DNA from: Sulfitobacter sp. LCG007
GTDB taxonomy: Bacteria; Pseudomonadota; Alphaproteobacteria; Rhodobacterales; Rhodobacteraceae
Length of the DNA: 64,000 nt
Direction: 5' to 3'
Assembly: GCF_040801785.1 (NCBI RefSeq)
Contig: NZ_CP161805.1
Location: 2,852,001-2,916,000 of the forward strand
The notes under the pieces are model-generated. The model saw only the letters and a list, made by a program, of their open reading frames with translations. It was not told the DNA's origin and searched no databases. Made by a program: the position numbers and the translations under genes. Below, in pieces: positions 27,892 through 36,535 of this stretch (position 1 is its first letter; each line of letters begins with the position of its first letter).

Positions 27892-30089
27892 CCGACTTCA
27901 CCATGACAACCGACGCAGATGGCGTCGCCATCATCACCTGGGACGTGCCGGGCCGCTCGATGAACGTGATGTCCCTGGACGGTCTTGCCGAACTCGGCGC
28001 GCTGATCGACACGGCGCTTGCCGATGAGGGGGTGCGCGGGATCGTCATCACATCGGGCAAGCCAGACAGCTTCGCAGGGGGCATGGACCTCAACCTGCTC
28101 GCCCGGATGCGCGAGGACGCCGGCGACGATCCGGCGAAGGGACTCTTCGAGGGCGTGATGAGGATGCACGCGCTCCTGCGCAAGATCGAGCGCGCGGGGA
28201 TGGACCCGAAGACGCTGAAAGGCGGCAAACCGATCGCGGCCGCCCTGCCCGGCACCGCCGCCGGTATCGGGCTGGAACTGCCGCTTGCGACGCATCGCAT
28301 CTTCGCCGCCGAGAACCCGAAGGCCCGCATCGGCCTGCCCGAGATCATGGTCGGCATCTTCCCCGGCGCTGGCGGCACGACGCGCATTTCGCGCAAGCTG
28401 GGCGCGATGGCCGCAGCACCCGTCCTTCTGGAAGGCAAGATGATGTCGCCCGGCGATGCCAAAGCCGCGGGCATCATTGACGAGGTGGTCGCAGATCCCC
28501 TCGGCGCCGCCCGCGACTGGGTCCTGAGCGCGAAGGATGCCGATCTGGTCAAGCCCTGGGATGCCAAGGGCTACAAGATGCCCGGCGGCGCGCCCTATCA
28601 CCCGGCGGGGTTCATGACCTTCGTGGGTGCGTCGGCGATGGTCAACGGCAAGACGAAGGGAGCCTTTCCGGCCGCCAGAGCACTGCTTTCGGCGGTCTAC
28701 GAGGGCGCGCTGGTGGATTTCGACACCGCACTGCGGATAGAGGCGCGCTGGTTCACCTCTGTCCTGATGAACCCGACATCCTCGGCCATGATCCGCTCGC
28801 TCTTCGTCAACAAGGAAGCGCTCGAGAAAGGCGCCGTGCGCCCAGAGGGCGTCGATGACCAGAAGGTCCGCAAGCTCGGCGTCCTGGGCGCGGGCATGAT
28901 GGGCGCGGGCATTGCGCTTGTCTCTGCTCAGGCCGGCATCGAGGTGGTGCTGATCGACCGCAGCCAGGAGGCCGCCGACAAGGGCAAGGCATATGCGGAA
29001 AGCTATTTCGACAAGGGCATCCAGCGCCGCAAGACCACGCCGGAGAAGAAGGAGGCGGGGCTCGCGCTGATCACCCCCACGGCCGATATCGACGCGCTGA
29101 AGGGGTGCGACCTGATCATCGAGGCAGTCTTCGAGGATCCGAAGGTGAAGGCCGAGATGACCCAAAGGGTCGAGGCGGTCATTCCCGAGAGCTGCATCTT
29201 TGCCTCCAACACCTCGACCCTGCCGATCACCGGGCTGGCGAAGGCGTCCTCGCGACCGGAACAGTTCGTCGGCATCCACTTCTTCTCGCCGGTCGAGCGC
29301 ATGGCCCTTGTCGAGATCATCCGCGGCGAGCGAACCGGCGACCGCGCCGTTGCCAAGGCGCTGGATTATGTGCGTCAGATCCGCAAGACGCCGATCGTGG
29401 TCAACGACGCGCGCTTCTTCTACGCCAACCGATGCATCATCCCCTACCTGAACGAGGGCCTGCGCCTGCTGACCGAAGGCGTCGTGCCACAGCTTGTCGA
29501 TCACGCGGCGGAAATGCTCGGCTTCCCCGTCGGACCGATCCAGCTTACCGACGAGACCAGCATCGATCTGGGGGCCAAGATTGCGAGAGCGACGAAAGAG
29601 GCAATGGGCGGTGATTATCCCGAGAGCCCCGCAGACGATCTGGTCTTCTGGATGGAAGATCAGGGGCGCCTGGGCCGCAAGGCAAATGCCGGATTCTTCG
29701 ACTACGATGAAAAGGGCAAGCGGCAGGCCTACTGGAAGGGACTTGCCGAGCATTACCCGCCCGCCGCGACACAGCCGCCGCTGCGCGAGGTTCAGGACCG
29801 CTTGCTTTTCGTGCAGGTCCTCGAAGCCGTACGTGCGCTGGAGGAAGGAGTGTTGATGGACATCCGCGAAGGCGACGTCGGCGCGATCCTGGGCTGGGGT
29901 TTCGCGCCCTCCTCGGGCGGTCCCTTCTCCTGGCTCGACATGGTGGGCGCACCCTATGCGGCGGAACGCTGCGACCAGCTGGCCGAGGCCTACGGCCCGC
30001 GCTTTGCCTGTCCGCCACTGCTGCGGGAGATGGCCGAGAGGAACCGGAAATTCTACAGCCACTTCGGGAAGAGCGAAGAAGCCGCTTGA
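27888..30089 (+). CDS. fadB: multifunctional enoyl-CoA hydratase/3-hydroxyacyl-CoA dehydrogenase
   Basis: 733 residues, trifunctional alpha-subunit architecture. The N-terminal crotonase domain (about 1-190) has GGMDLNLLARM and the catalytic-Glu blocks ALPGTAAGIGLELPLAT and GLPEIMVGIFPGAGGTTR. The NAD domain starts near residue 327 with LGVLGAGMMGAGIALVSAQA; the catalytic His is in GIHFFSPVERM. Dimerisation domains follow. It pairs with the thiolase upstream. No strong terminator is seen downstream. Confidence 0.93.
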   Translation: MTDFTMTTDADGVAIITWDVPGRSMNVMSLDGLAELGALIDTALADEGVRGIVITSGKPDSFAGGMDLNLLARMREDAGDDPAKGLFEGVMRMHALLRKIERAGMDPKTLKGGKPIAAALPGTAAGIGLELPLATHRIFAAENPKARIGLPEIMVGIFPGAGGTTRISRKLGAMAAAPVLLEGKMMSPGDAKAAGIIDEVVADPLGAARDWVLSAKDADLVKPWDAKGYKMPGGAPYHPAGFMTFVGASAMVNGKTKGAFPAARALLSAVYEGALVDFDTALRIEARWFTSVLMNPTSSAMIRSLFVNKEALEKGAVRPEGVDDQKVRKLGVLGAGMMGAGIALVSAQAGIEVVLIDRSQEAADKGKAYAESYFDKGIQRRKTTPEKKEAGLALITPTADIDALKGCDLIIEAVFEDPKVKAEMTQRVEAVIPESCIFASNTSTLPITGLAKASSRPEQFVGIHFFSPVERMALVEIIRGERTGDRAVAKALDYVRQIRKTPIVVNDARFFYANRCIIPYLNEGLRLLTEGVVPQLVDHAAEMLGFPVGPIQLTDETSIDLGAKIARATKEAMGGDYPESPADDLVFWMEDQGRLGRKANAGFFDYDEKGKRQAYWKGLAEHYPPAATQPPLREVQDRLLFVQVLEAVRALEEGVLMDIREGDVGAILGWGFAPSSGGPFSWLDMVGAPYAAERCDQLAEAYGPRFACPPLLREMAERNRKFYSHFGKSEEAA

Positions 30090-30178
30090 CGTTCATTAAC
30101 AGCATGTTGCAACGGCAAACTCATACATGACATGAATTGACGTGCATGGCGGCGCGCGCGCGGGACGTTTGACGCTCG

Positions 30179-30197
30179 CGATCCGTTGAACGGATCG
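30179..30197 (+). promoter_or_regulatory. 19-bp palindrome upstream of the acyl-CoA synthetase
   Basis: CGATCCGTTGAACGGATCG is a perfect palindrome with 9-bp arms and one central base, in the 256-base gap before the synthetase. TTGACG, a fair -35 box, lies at 30169-30174, so the palindrome fills the spacer and -10 zone. It is a good candidate repressor operator; I cannot name the regulator. Confidence 0.55.
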
Positions 30198-30345
30198 GAC
30201 AGCGTGCCGCCCTATCCCCCGAGGCGGCCGAACCTGCTCCTCCGTCGCCGCAGGAAAACCCCGGCGGTCGAATTTCCCTTGTTCTCCCCGGACCCTGTCA
30301 TATCGTGGCGGCAACATCACGTGCGCCGGGAGAGGGGGGACCGCC

Positions 30346-31974
30346 ATGGGCTGGCTGCAGGACGAGAGCGGACTGGACAAATGCGCGGCAAACCATGTTC
30401 CGCTGACCCCCCTGTCGCATCTCCAGAGGGCGGCGGACGTGTTTGCTGACAGGCTTGCGGTCGTCTATCGCGGCCATCGCGTGACCTATGCGGACTATCG
30501 GCGACGCTGCTCGCGCCTTGCGTCCGGCCTTGCGAAACTCGGGGTCCAGCCGGGAGACGTCGTCGCCACGCTGCTTCCAAACGTTCCGGCGCAGGCCGAG
30601 GCCCATTTCGGTGTCCCGGCATGCGGAGCGGTGCTCAATACCATCAACACCCGGCTCGACGTAGACACCGTGAGCTACATATTCGACCATGGCGGCTCCA
30701 AGGTGGCCCTGGTCGACAGCCAGTTCATGCGACTGGCAGAAGACGCCGTCGCCCATATGGACGGCCCCGGACCTGTCCTGATCGAGGTGCCAGACGAGCA
30801 AGCCGGGCACCCGGCCACAGGGTCCCACCGCACCTATCTCGACCTTCTCGACACCGGGGATCCGTCATTCCGCTGGGTCATGCCCGAAGACGAGTGGGAG
30901 AGCCTCGCGCTCAATTACACCTCCGGCACGACCGGACGCCCGAAAGGCGTCGTCTATCATCACCGGGGCGCCTATCTCATGACGATGGGCACGGTGATCT
31001 CCTGGCGCATGGTTCTGCATCCGGTCTACCTTGCGATCGTGCCGCTCTTCCACTGCAACGGCTGGAACCATACCTGGATGATGCCGGTGGTCGGCGGCAC
31101 ATTGGTTTGCTGCCGCGACATAACCGCTGCCAACATCTTCGAGGCAATCGCGGATGAGGGCGTGACCCATTTCGGCGGCGCGCCCATCGTCCTGAACATG
31201 CTTGTGAATGCCCCTGACTCCGAGCGTCGCGCCTTCGACCATCCGGTCGAGATCTTCACCGCGGGTGCCCCGCCCGCTCCGGCGACACTGGCCAAGACCG
31301 AAGCGCTCGGCTTCAACGTCACCCAGGTCTACGGGCTGACCGAAACCTACGGGCATGTGACCGAATGCATCTGGCGCGCTGAGAAATGGAGCGGTCTTGC
31401 CGCCCAGGACCGGGCCGCCGTCAAGGCCCGCCAGGGGGTGGCGATGCCGATGATGGAGGACATCCATGTCGCCCATGACGACATGACGCCTGTGGCGCGT
31501 GACGGTCGGACACAGGGCGAGATCGTGATGCGCGGCAACGCGGTGATGAAAGGCTATCTGAAGAACCCCGAAGCGACGCAGGATGCCTTCCGCGGCGGAT
31601 ATTTCCATTCGGGAGACATCGCCGTGCAGCACCCGGACGGATACATGCAGATCCAGGATCGGGCGAAGGACATCATCATCTCCGGCGGCGAGAACATCTC
31701 GTCCGTGGAGGTCGAAGGTGTTCTTATGGGCCACGACGACGTCCTGCTGGCTGCCGTGGTCGCCAAGCCCGACGACAAATGGGGCGAAATCCCATGCGCC
31801 TTTGTCGAACTGAAACCCGGTGCAAGGATCAGCGAAAACGACCTCATCGCATTCGCCCGAAGGACACTCGCAGGCTTCAAGGCCCCGAAAAAAGTCGTGT
31901 TCGTGGAACTTCCAAAGACTTCAACGGGAAAGATCCAGAAGTTCGAGTTGCGCCGGATCGCTGCGGAACTCTGA
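30346..31974 (+). CDS. acyl-CoA synthetase, AMP-binding (ANL superfamily)
   Basis: 542 residues. It activates a carboxylic acid to acyl-CoA via acyl-AMP. The P-loop is YTSGTTGRPKGVVYHHRG; other core motifs are QVYGLTETYGHV, YFHSGDIAVQHPDGY, DRAKDIIISGGENIS and the C-terminal catalytic Lys in PKTSTGKIQKFELR. It is most like medium-chain or methylmercaptopropionate (DmdB-type) ligases and plant-type AAE proteins; the acid is not predictable. GGGAGAGG precedes ATG. It probably feeds the beta-oxidation operon upstream but has its own promoter region. Confidence 0.88.
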   Translation: MGWLQDESGLDKCAANHVPLTPLSHLQRAADVFADRLAVVYRGHRVTYADYRRRCSRLASGLAKLGVQPGDVVATLLPNVPAQAEAHFGVPACGAVLNTINTRLDVDTVSYIFDHGGSKVALVDSQFMRLAEDAVAHMDGPGPVLIEVPDEQAGHPATGSHRTYLDLLDTGDPSFRWVMPEDEWESLALNYTSGTTGRPKGVVYHHRGAYLMTMGTVISWRMVLHPVYLAIVPLFHCNGWNHTWMMPVVGGTLVCCRDITAANIFEAIADEGVTHFGGAPIVLNMLVNAPDSERRAFDHPVEIFTAGAPPAPATLAKTEALGFNVTQVYGLTETYGHVTECIWRAEKWSGLAAQDRAAVKARQGVAMPMMEDIHVAHDDMTPVARDGRTQGEIVMRGNAVMKGYLKNPEATQDAFRGGYFHSGDIAVQHPDGYMQIQDRAKDIIISGGENISSVEVEGVLMGHDDVLLAAVVAKPDDKWGEIPCAFVELKPGARISENDLIAFARRTLAGFKAPKKVVFVELPKTSTGKIQKFELRRIAAEL

Positions 31975-32197
31975 GATCGGCCACGCGATCGCCTGTTTCA
32001 GCGGTCTGCGCTATCATTTATCGGATATTCTGTTCGCAGAATGAACCGTATCGACGCGAAATGCATGTCATATTCGAACATCGGGTATGTCTGGCTGTCG
32101 GTCATTGCCTCGGCCCGACCGCGACCGGCGGGTGCATTGCCCCGGGGACCTCACGTGGTAGACTGCGGCAAAACATTTCCGAGCAGAAATTCGCGCC

Positions 32198-33211
32198 ATG
32201 ACGGCCCTGAAGAAATACGCCCGCATCGAAGCCTCGGCGCTCTGGCGTCCTGACCCGCAGAGCCAGCGGCGCGAGGTCATCGTGTCGATCGGGAATGCGA
32301 CGCTGGTGGTTTCGGACCTCAAGGATCAGGCTCTTGCCCACTGGTCGCTCGCAGCCGTACAACGCAGCAACCCCGGCCAGCACCCTGCGATCTTCTTCCC
32401 CGACGGCGATCCCGGCGAGACGCTCGAGCTTGCTGCGGATGAGTCCGACATGATCGAGGCCATCGAAAAGCTGCGTCGCGCGGTGGAACGCAGACGCCCC
32501 CGCTCCGGACGCCTGCGCTGGCTCGGCGTCACCTTCTCGATTGTCGCCGTCATGGGTGCAGCCGCCTTCTGGCTGCCCGGGGCGATTGTGGACCACACGG
32601 TCAGCGTAGTGCCGCAGGTCAACCGCGCCGAGATCGGCGAGGCCCTGATGCGCCGCATCGAACGCCTGAGCGGTCCCGCGTGCTCGGACCCGGACGGTGT
32701 CCGCTCGCTGCGCAAGCTCAGGGCGCGCCTGCGCAGCGGCCCGATCAGCATTCTACTGTCCGGGCCCGTCAATGCCCTGCACCTGCCGGGAGGCCGGATC
32801 GTCCTGAACCGGGGGCTGGTGGAGGACTACGAAGAGCCCGATGTGGCCGCGGGCTACATCGTCGCCGAGACGCAGCTTGCCAGGGATCGCGACCCGCTTC
32901 GCGAGATGCTTGAGGCGTTGGGGCCCTGGACCGGCTTCCGCCTGCTGACGACCGGCGGCGTGGATGAGGACACGCTCGATGCCTACGCCGTGATGCTGCT
33001 GAGCGAGGATGCAGATGCGGCAAACACCGGCAGGCTGCTCGATGCCTTCGCAGAGGCGGAGGTGCGCAGCACGCCCTACGCCTATGCGCGCGATATCAGC
33101 GGCGAAAGCACGGTGGCGCTGATAGAAGCCGATCCGATGGCCCGAAAGGAAGCGCCGCCGCTCCTGAGCGATGCCGACTGGCTCCGGCTTCAGGGTATCT
33201 GCGGCGGCTAG
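32198..33211 (+). CDS. membrane-anchored protein with degenerate M48-like domain
   Basis: 337 residues. The N-terminal cytosolic part (about 1-105) is followed by one membrane segment (about 108-130, LGVTFSIVAVMGAAAFWLPG) and a periplasmic domain. There, LHLPGGRIVLNRGLVED (194-210) resembles the strand that precedes HExxH in M48 peptidases, but the helix reads YIVAETQLARD. The Glu is present (224) while both zinc His are replaced (Ala223, Leu227). I infer a catalytically dead peptidase relative. The function is unknown; the start follows a weak GAGCAG. Confidence 0.7.
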   Translation: MTALKKYARIEASALWRPDPQSQRREVIVSIGNATLVVSDLKDQALAHWSLAAVQRSNPGQHPAIFFPDGDPGETLELAADESDMIEAIEKLRRAVERRRPRSGRLRWLGVTFSIVAVMGAAAFWLPGAIVDHTVSVVPQVNRAEIGEALMRRIERLSGPACSDPDGVRSLRKLRARLRSGPISILLSGPVNALHLPGGRIVLNRGLVEDYEEPDVAAGYIVAETQLARDRDPLREMLEALGPWTGFRLLTTGGVDEDTLDAYAVMLLSEDADAANTGRLLDAFAEAEVRSTPYAYARDISGESTVALIEADPMARKEAPPLLSDADWLRLQGICGG

Positions 33212-33217
33212 GAATGC

Positions 33218-34252
33218 CTAGTTGCGCAGGAATGCCTCAGAGAATCCGGCTTTCTGAACCGTCCCGAGGGCCGAATGCAATTCACGCTCGCGCTGAAAGG
33301 GGCCTGCGACAAGTGTGAAGTAGCGCTTGCCCTGCCGCTTGGCGATCTTGAGCCGCACGGGAAGGCCGAGACGCTGAACCATGCGGGCGGTATCCATCGC
33401 GACACCCTTCTGCTTGAAGACGGCGACCTGAACGTATCGCCCGGGCAGCTTCGGCGCGGGCCGCAGATCCTTTTGCGGGCCGGCCATGTCCCTGGGCACG
33501 CTGCGGGACGAATAGGTCACCCGGCCGGGATTCGGCTGCACGACCTTGACCACCCGACCTTCTTTCCAGCTCAGCGTGACGGTGCCCAGATCGCGGGTCT
33601 GGGTGGCGGTATCGGTATATGGATAGACAAGCGCGACCGTCTCGGTCACATCATTCCCCGAGTCCACGTCGACCAGGCGCCGCGGCACCGTGTCGGTCCA
33701 GACCAGTCGGGTCTGCGCGATCCCGGCCAGCGTCTGCTCGGCCCGGTGCGGATTGAGGCGATCGTCCTCCCAGACAGTGCGGTAGCCCTTCGGAACCGAA
33801 ACGTTCAACGCGTTCTGCCTGGCCTCCCAGACATGGCGCGGCACGACACGCGTCTGCTGGGTAAGGGGAGCCGGACCGGACGGACGCGCCGCCGGCGCCC
33901 TGGTTCGCGTCACGTTGCGTGCCGGTGCGGCGGAATGCCTTGTCGATGCGGGGCTTGCAGCAGTAACGACGATCTCGGCCGGAGCGCTGGCGGGCATGGC
34001 GGACGCGGTTGACGGGGCCGTCGGCTCGAAACCGCAAAGCACCTTCCGGTCGCTTCCGAGCCGTGGGATCCAGACCACCGCATCACCGACACCCCCGCGC
34101 GAGAAGGCACAGCCGGCGCTGTCGACGTATTGTTTTTCGACATAACTCACGGGAGGGATTTCTGCCGGTCGAGACATGTCCTGCGCCAGGCTCGCAGCCC
34201 CGGTGGACCCCACGAAAGCCGATGCAAATACGAATACTCTATGTAAATTCAT
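33218..34252 (-). CDS. SPOR domain-containing secreted protein
   Basis: 344 residues from the ATG at 34252, which gives a signal peptide (MNLHRVFVFASAFVGSTGAA). A Pro/Ala/Thr-rich linker lies near 95-150. The C-terminal 75 residues, beginning RYVQVAVFKQKGVAMDTARM, form a SPOR fold, with KRQGKRYFTLVAGPFQRE as the second repeat. SPOR domains bind denuded septal peptidoglycan, so a periplasmic cell-division or envelope role is likely. It is convergent with the M48-like gene, 6 bases apart. Confidence 0.83.
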   Translation of the reverse strand: MNLHRVFVFASAFVGSTGAASLAQDMSRPAEIPPVSYVEKQYVDSAGCAFSRGGVGDAVVWIPRLGSDRKVLCGFEPTAPSTASAMPASAPAEIVVTAASPASTRHSAAPARNVTRTRAPAARPSGPAPLTQQTRVVPRHVWEARQNALNVSVPKGYRTVWEDDRLNPHRAEQTLAGIAQTRLVWTDTVPRRLVDVDSGNDVTETVALVYPYTDTATQTRDLGTVTLSWKEGRVVKVVQPNPGRVTYSSRSVPRDMAGPQKDLRPAPKLPGRYVQVAVFKQKGVAMDTARMVQRLGLPVRLKIAKRQGKRYFTLVAGPFQRERELHSALGTVQKAGFSEAFLRN

Positions 34253-34345
34253 GATCGCCCCCACGATATATGGTGGCAGCATGCGAAAATCCTCCTGAGC
34301 TGGCAAGTCTGGAACGGCCAAGACCTGCACGCGAGGAGTTAATAT

Positions 34346-34978
34346 TTACTTAGTGCCGAACATCCGATCACCTGCGTCGCCCAGCCCCGGCACGATGTAG
34401 CCTTTTTCGTTCAGCCGCTCGTCGAGGGCAGCGGTCACGATCGGCACGTCGGGATGGGCCTCCTTCATGCGCGCCACGCCCTCGGGCGCGGCCAGCAGAC
34501 AGAGAAACCTCAACTGGGTCGCTCCGGCCTTCTTCAGCAGCTCGATGGCGGCGACGGATGAATTGCCGGTGGCCAGCATCGGATCAAGTGCGATCACCAT
34601 GCGGTTGTCGAGACCTTCGGGGACCTTGAAATAGTACTGGACCGGCTGCAGCGTGTCTACGTCTCGGTAGAGGCCGACAAACCCGACACGCGCCGAGGGA
34701 ATGAGCTCGAGCACCCCGTCAAGCAGGCCGTTGCCCGCCCTCAGGATCGAGATCAGGGCCAGCTTCTTGCCGTCCAGGGCCGGTGCCTCCATCTCCTGCA
34801 GCGGCGTCTGCACCCGGATCCTCGTCATCGGAAGGCCACGCGTGACCTCGTAGGCGAGCAGCTGGCTGATCTCGCGCAGGAGCTGGCGGAAGGTGGCGGT
34901 CGACGTCTCCCTGTCGCGCATGATCGTCAGCTTGTGCTGAACCAGCGGGTGATCGACGATTGTAAGATGATCCGACAT
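34346..34978 (-). CDS. upp: uracil phosphoribosyltransferase
   Basis: 210 residues, the usual length. It makes UMP from uracil and PRPP. The PRPP loop is [19 protein letters not shown], the uracil site is [18 protein letters not shown], and [12 protein letters not shown] is conserved. AAAGG lies 9 bases before the ATG at 34978. It closes the minus-strand salvage cluster cdd-deoA-deoB, with the radical SAM/UdgX pair inserted before it; it takes up the uracil released by DeoA and, in principle, by DNA repair. Confidence 0.95.
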   Translation of the reverse strand: MSDHLTIVDHPLVQHKLTIMRDRETSTATFRQLLREISQLLAYEVTRGLPMTRIRVQTPLQEMEAPALDGKKLALISILRAGNGLLDGVLELIPSARVGFVGLYRDVDTLQPVQYYFKVPEGLDNRMVIALDPMLATGNSSVAAIELLKKAGATQLRFLCLLAAPEGVARMKEAHPDVPIVTAALDERLNEKGYIVPGLGDAGDRMFGTK

Positions 34979-35071
34979 GCCCGTGCCTTTCCGATTGTCC
35001 GGGGACGATCTAGACGCCAAGGCGGGCCGGGCGCAAGCCTGCGGCGGCGGACCGGCGCCGGCATGGATGGG

Positions 35072-36535
35072 TCAGGGCGGCGAAAGTTGCGCCACCATGC
35101 GCGCGGCCTGACGCAGGTCCGCCCCGAAGAGCGCCGTTTCCTGTGCCTGACGGTCAGGGTCCGGCAGCCTCAGAAGATAGCTCGGGTGCACCGTCACCAG
35201 AAGCGGCGTCCCGTCGCGCGTTTCCTCCAGCCCGCCCCTGCGCTTCATCAGATCCCGGCGGGACCCGGTCAGGCTTTCAAGCGCAGTCCCTCCCATCGCG
35301 AGGATCAGCCGGGGTCGGATCATTTCCTGCTCCTGCTCGATCCACCAGCGGCAGTGATCGATCTCGCTCCGGTCCGGCGACTGGTGGACCCGCCGCTTTC
35401 CGCGCGGGACGAACTTGAAATGCTTGACCGCGTTGGTGACATAGGCGCGCGCGCGGTCGAGACCGGCCTCGGCGGCGATACGATCGAAAAGCGCGCCGGC
35501 CGGGCCGACGAACGGGCGCCCTTCGAGATCCTCGCGATCGCCCGGCTGCTCGCCGACAATCATCAGGGGCGCGTCCGATGGCCCTTCACCCGGCACAACC
35601 TGGGTGGCGTCGCGCCAGAGCGGGCAGCGGCGGCACCCCCCAAGGGAGTGCAGGAACGCCTCCCGGTCGCCCACGGGCGCAGGTTTCACGCGCTCGGCGG
35701 CGAGCCTGCCCGCAATCCGCGCCGCGCGGGCCGGAACCGGGTTCGGCGCCGCCTCGAGCATCAGTGCCGCGCGTCGGCGTGCGCCGGTCACAAGCTCTGG
35801 GATCAATGCGGCCTCCGGCAGGTTGCGCCAGTACTTCCTGGGCATTTCGGCCTGCATCGCCTTCACCTTCAACCGGGCGGGATTGAAGATATTCCGGAAA
35901 TAGGTTCGCCAGAGCTCTTCAGCCGCGTCTTCCGGCAGGGGGGGCCTGGCAGAGCCCGGACCGAAGCGCAGCCTGCCATCCTCGAAATGCGCGCCGAGGT
36001 CGGGTGTCAGGATCGACCAGTCCATGTCGCCGAAGCGCCTTGCGAAGAAGGGCGTCGCGGGCTCCACGACGAGATGTGTCGGCTCGAACCAGGCCGCGAA
36101 GCGACGGCGGGGCGCATCCGGATCGCCGGTCTCGCGGAAGCGCACGAAGGCGTGCATCTTGTGGATATCCCGCCGGACGGCCTTTGCCATGCCCTCAAGC
36201 CTCGCAACACGCGGATCGCCCCGGTCAGCGATCAGGCGCGGATCCCGGCGCACCGCGAGCAGAAGCGCATAGACCAGCGCGAAGCGTTGCGGGTCGCGAT
36301 GCCATATGACCGTGCGCGCAAGGTTCAGGAAGGCGGCCGGCACGGTGCCGGATGCGCCTTCCCGCGGATCGATTGCCTTGGGGGGTGAAGCGGCTGTCGA
36401 AAAGAGATCCGCGGCCTCGGCTGCGCCTCTTTGCCATAGCACCTCTTCCGCCGGCACGCCTTCGGCCATCAGTCCCCGCGCGGCGCTTCTCCATGCCTCG
36501 AACGTCCCGACTTCGGGCAGCACGATCCGGCGCAT
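35072..36535 (-). CDS. udgX: UdgX family uracil-DNA glycosylase with N-terminal DUF4130 domain
   Basis: 487 residues. The N-terminal 270 residues are the DUF4130-type domain often fused here. The C-terminal part is a family-4-like uracil-DNA glycosylase: VGEQPGDREDLEGRPFVGPA is motif A, and LLVTVHPSYLLR is the second motif. The loop GKRRVHQSP (379-387) carries His384, the residue that in UdgX links covalently to the abasic site. Three iron-sulfur Cys are seen (301, 304, 395), with His372 at the expected fourth position. It overlaps the radical SAM gene by one base. Confidence 0.9.
   Translation of the reverse strand: MRRIVLPEVGTFEAWRSAARGLMAEGVPAEEVLWQRGAAEAADLFSTAASPPKAIDPREGASGTVPAAFLNLARTVIWHRDPQRFALVYALLLAVRRDPRLIADRGDPRVARLEGMAKAVRRDIHKMHAFVRFRETGDPDAPRRRFAAWFEPTHLVVEPATPFFARRFGDMDWSILTPDLGAHFEDGRLRFGPGSARPPLPEDAAEELWRTYFRNIFNPARLKVKAMQAEMPRKYWRNLPEAALIPELVTGARRRAALMLEAAPNPVPARAARIAGRLAAERVKPAPVGDREAFLHSLGGCRRCPLWRDATQVVPGEGPSDAPLMIVGEQPGDREDLEGRPFVGPAGALFDRIAAEAGLDRARAYVTNAVKHFKFVPRGKRRVHQSPDRSEIDHCRWWIEQEQEMIRPRLILAMGGTALESLTGSRRDLMKRRGGLEETRDGTPLLVTVHPSYLLRLPDPDRQAQETALFGADLRQAARMVAQLSPP

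Noticed and set aside
27771..30062. 763-codon open frame antisense to fadB
   Set aside because: High-GC third-position bias keeps antisense frames open; the translation lacks any recognisable domain and fadB is certain.
32027..32042. ATTCTG-TTCG-CAGAAT hairpin after the acyl-CoA synthetase
   Set aside because: Stable tetraloop but only a 6-bp, A+T-rich stem with no U-tract; too weak to call a terminator.
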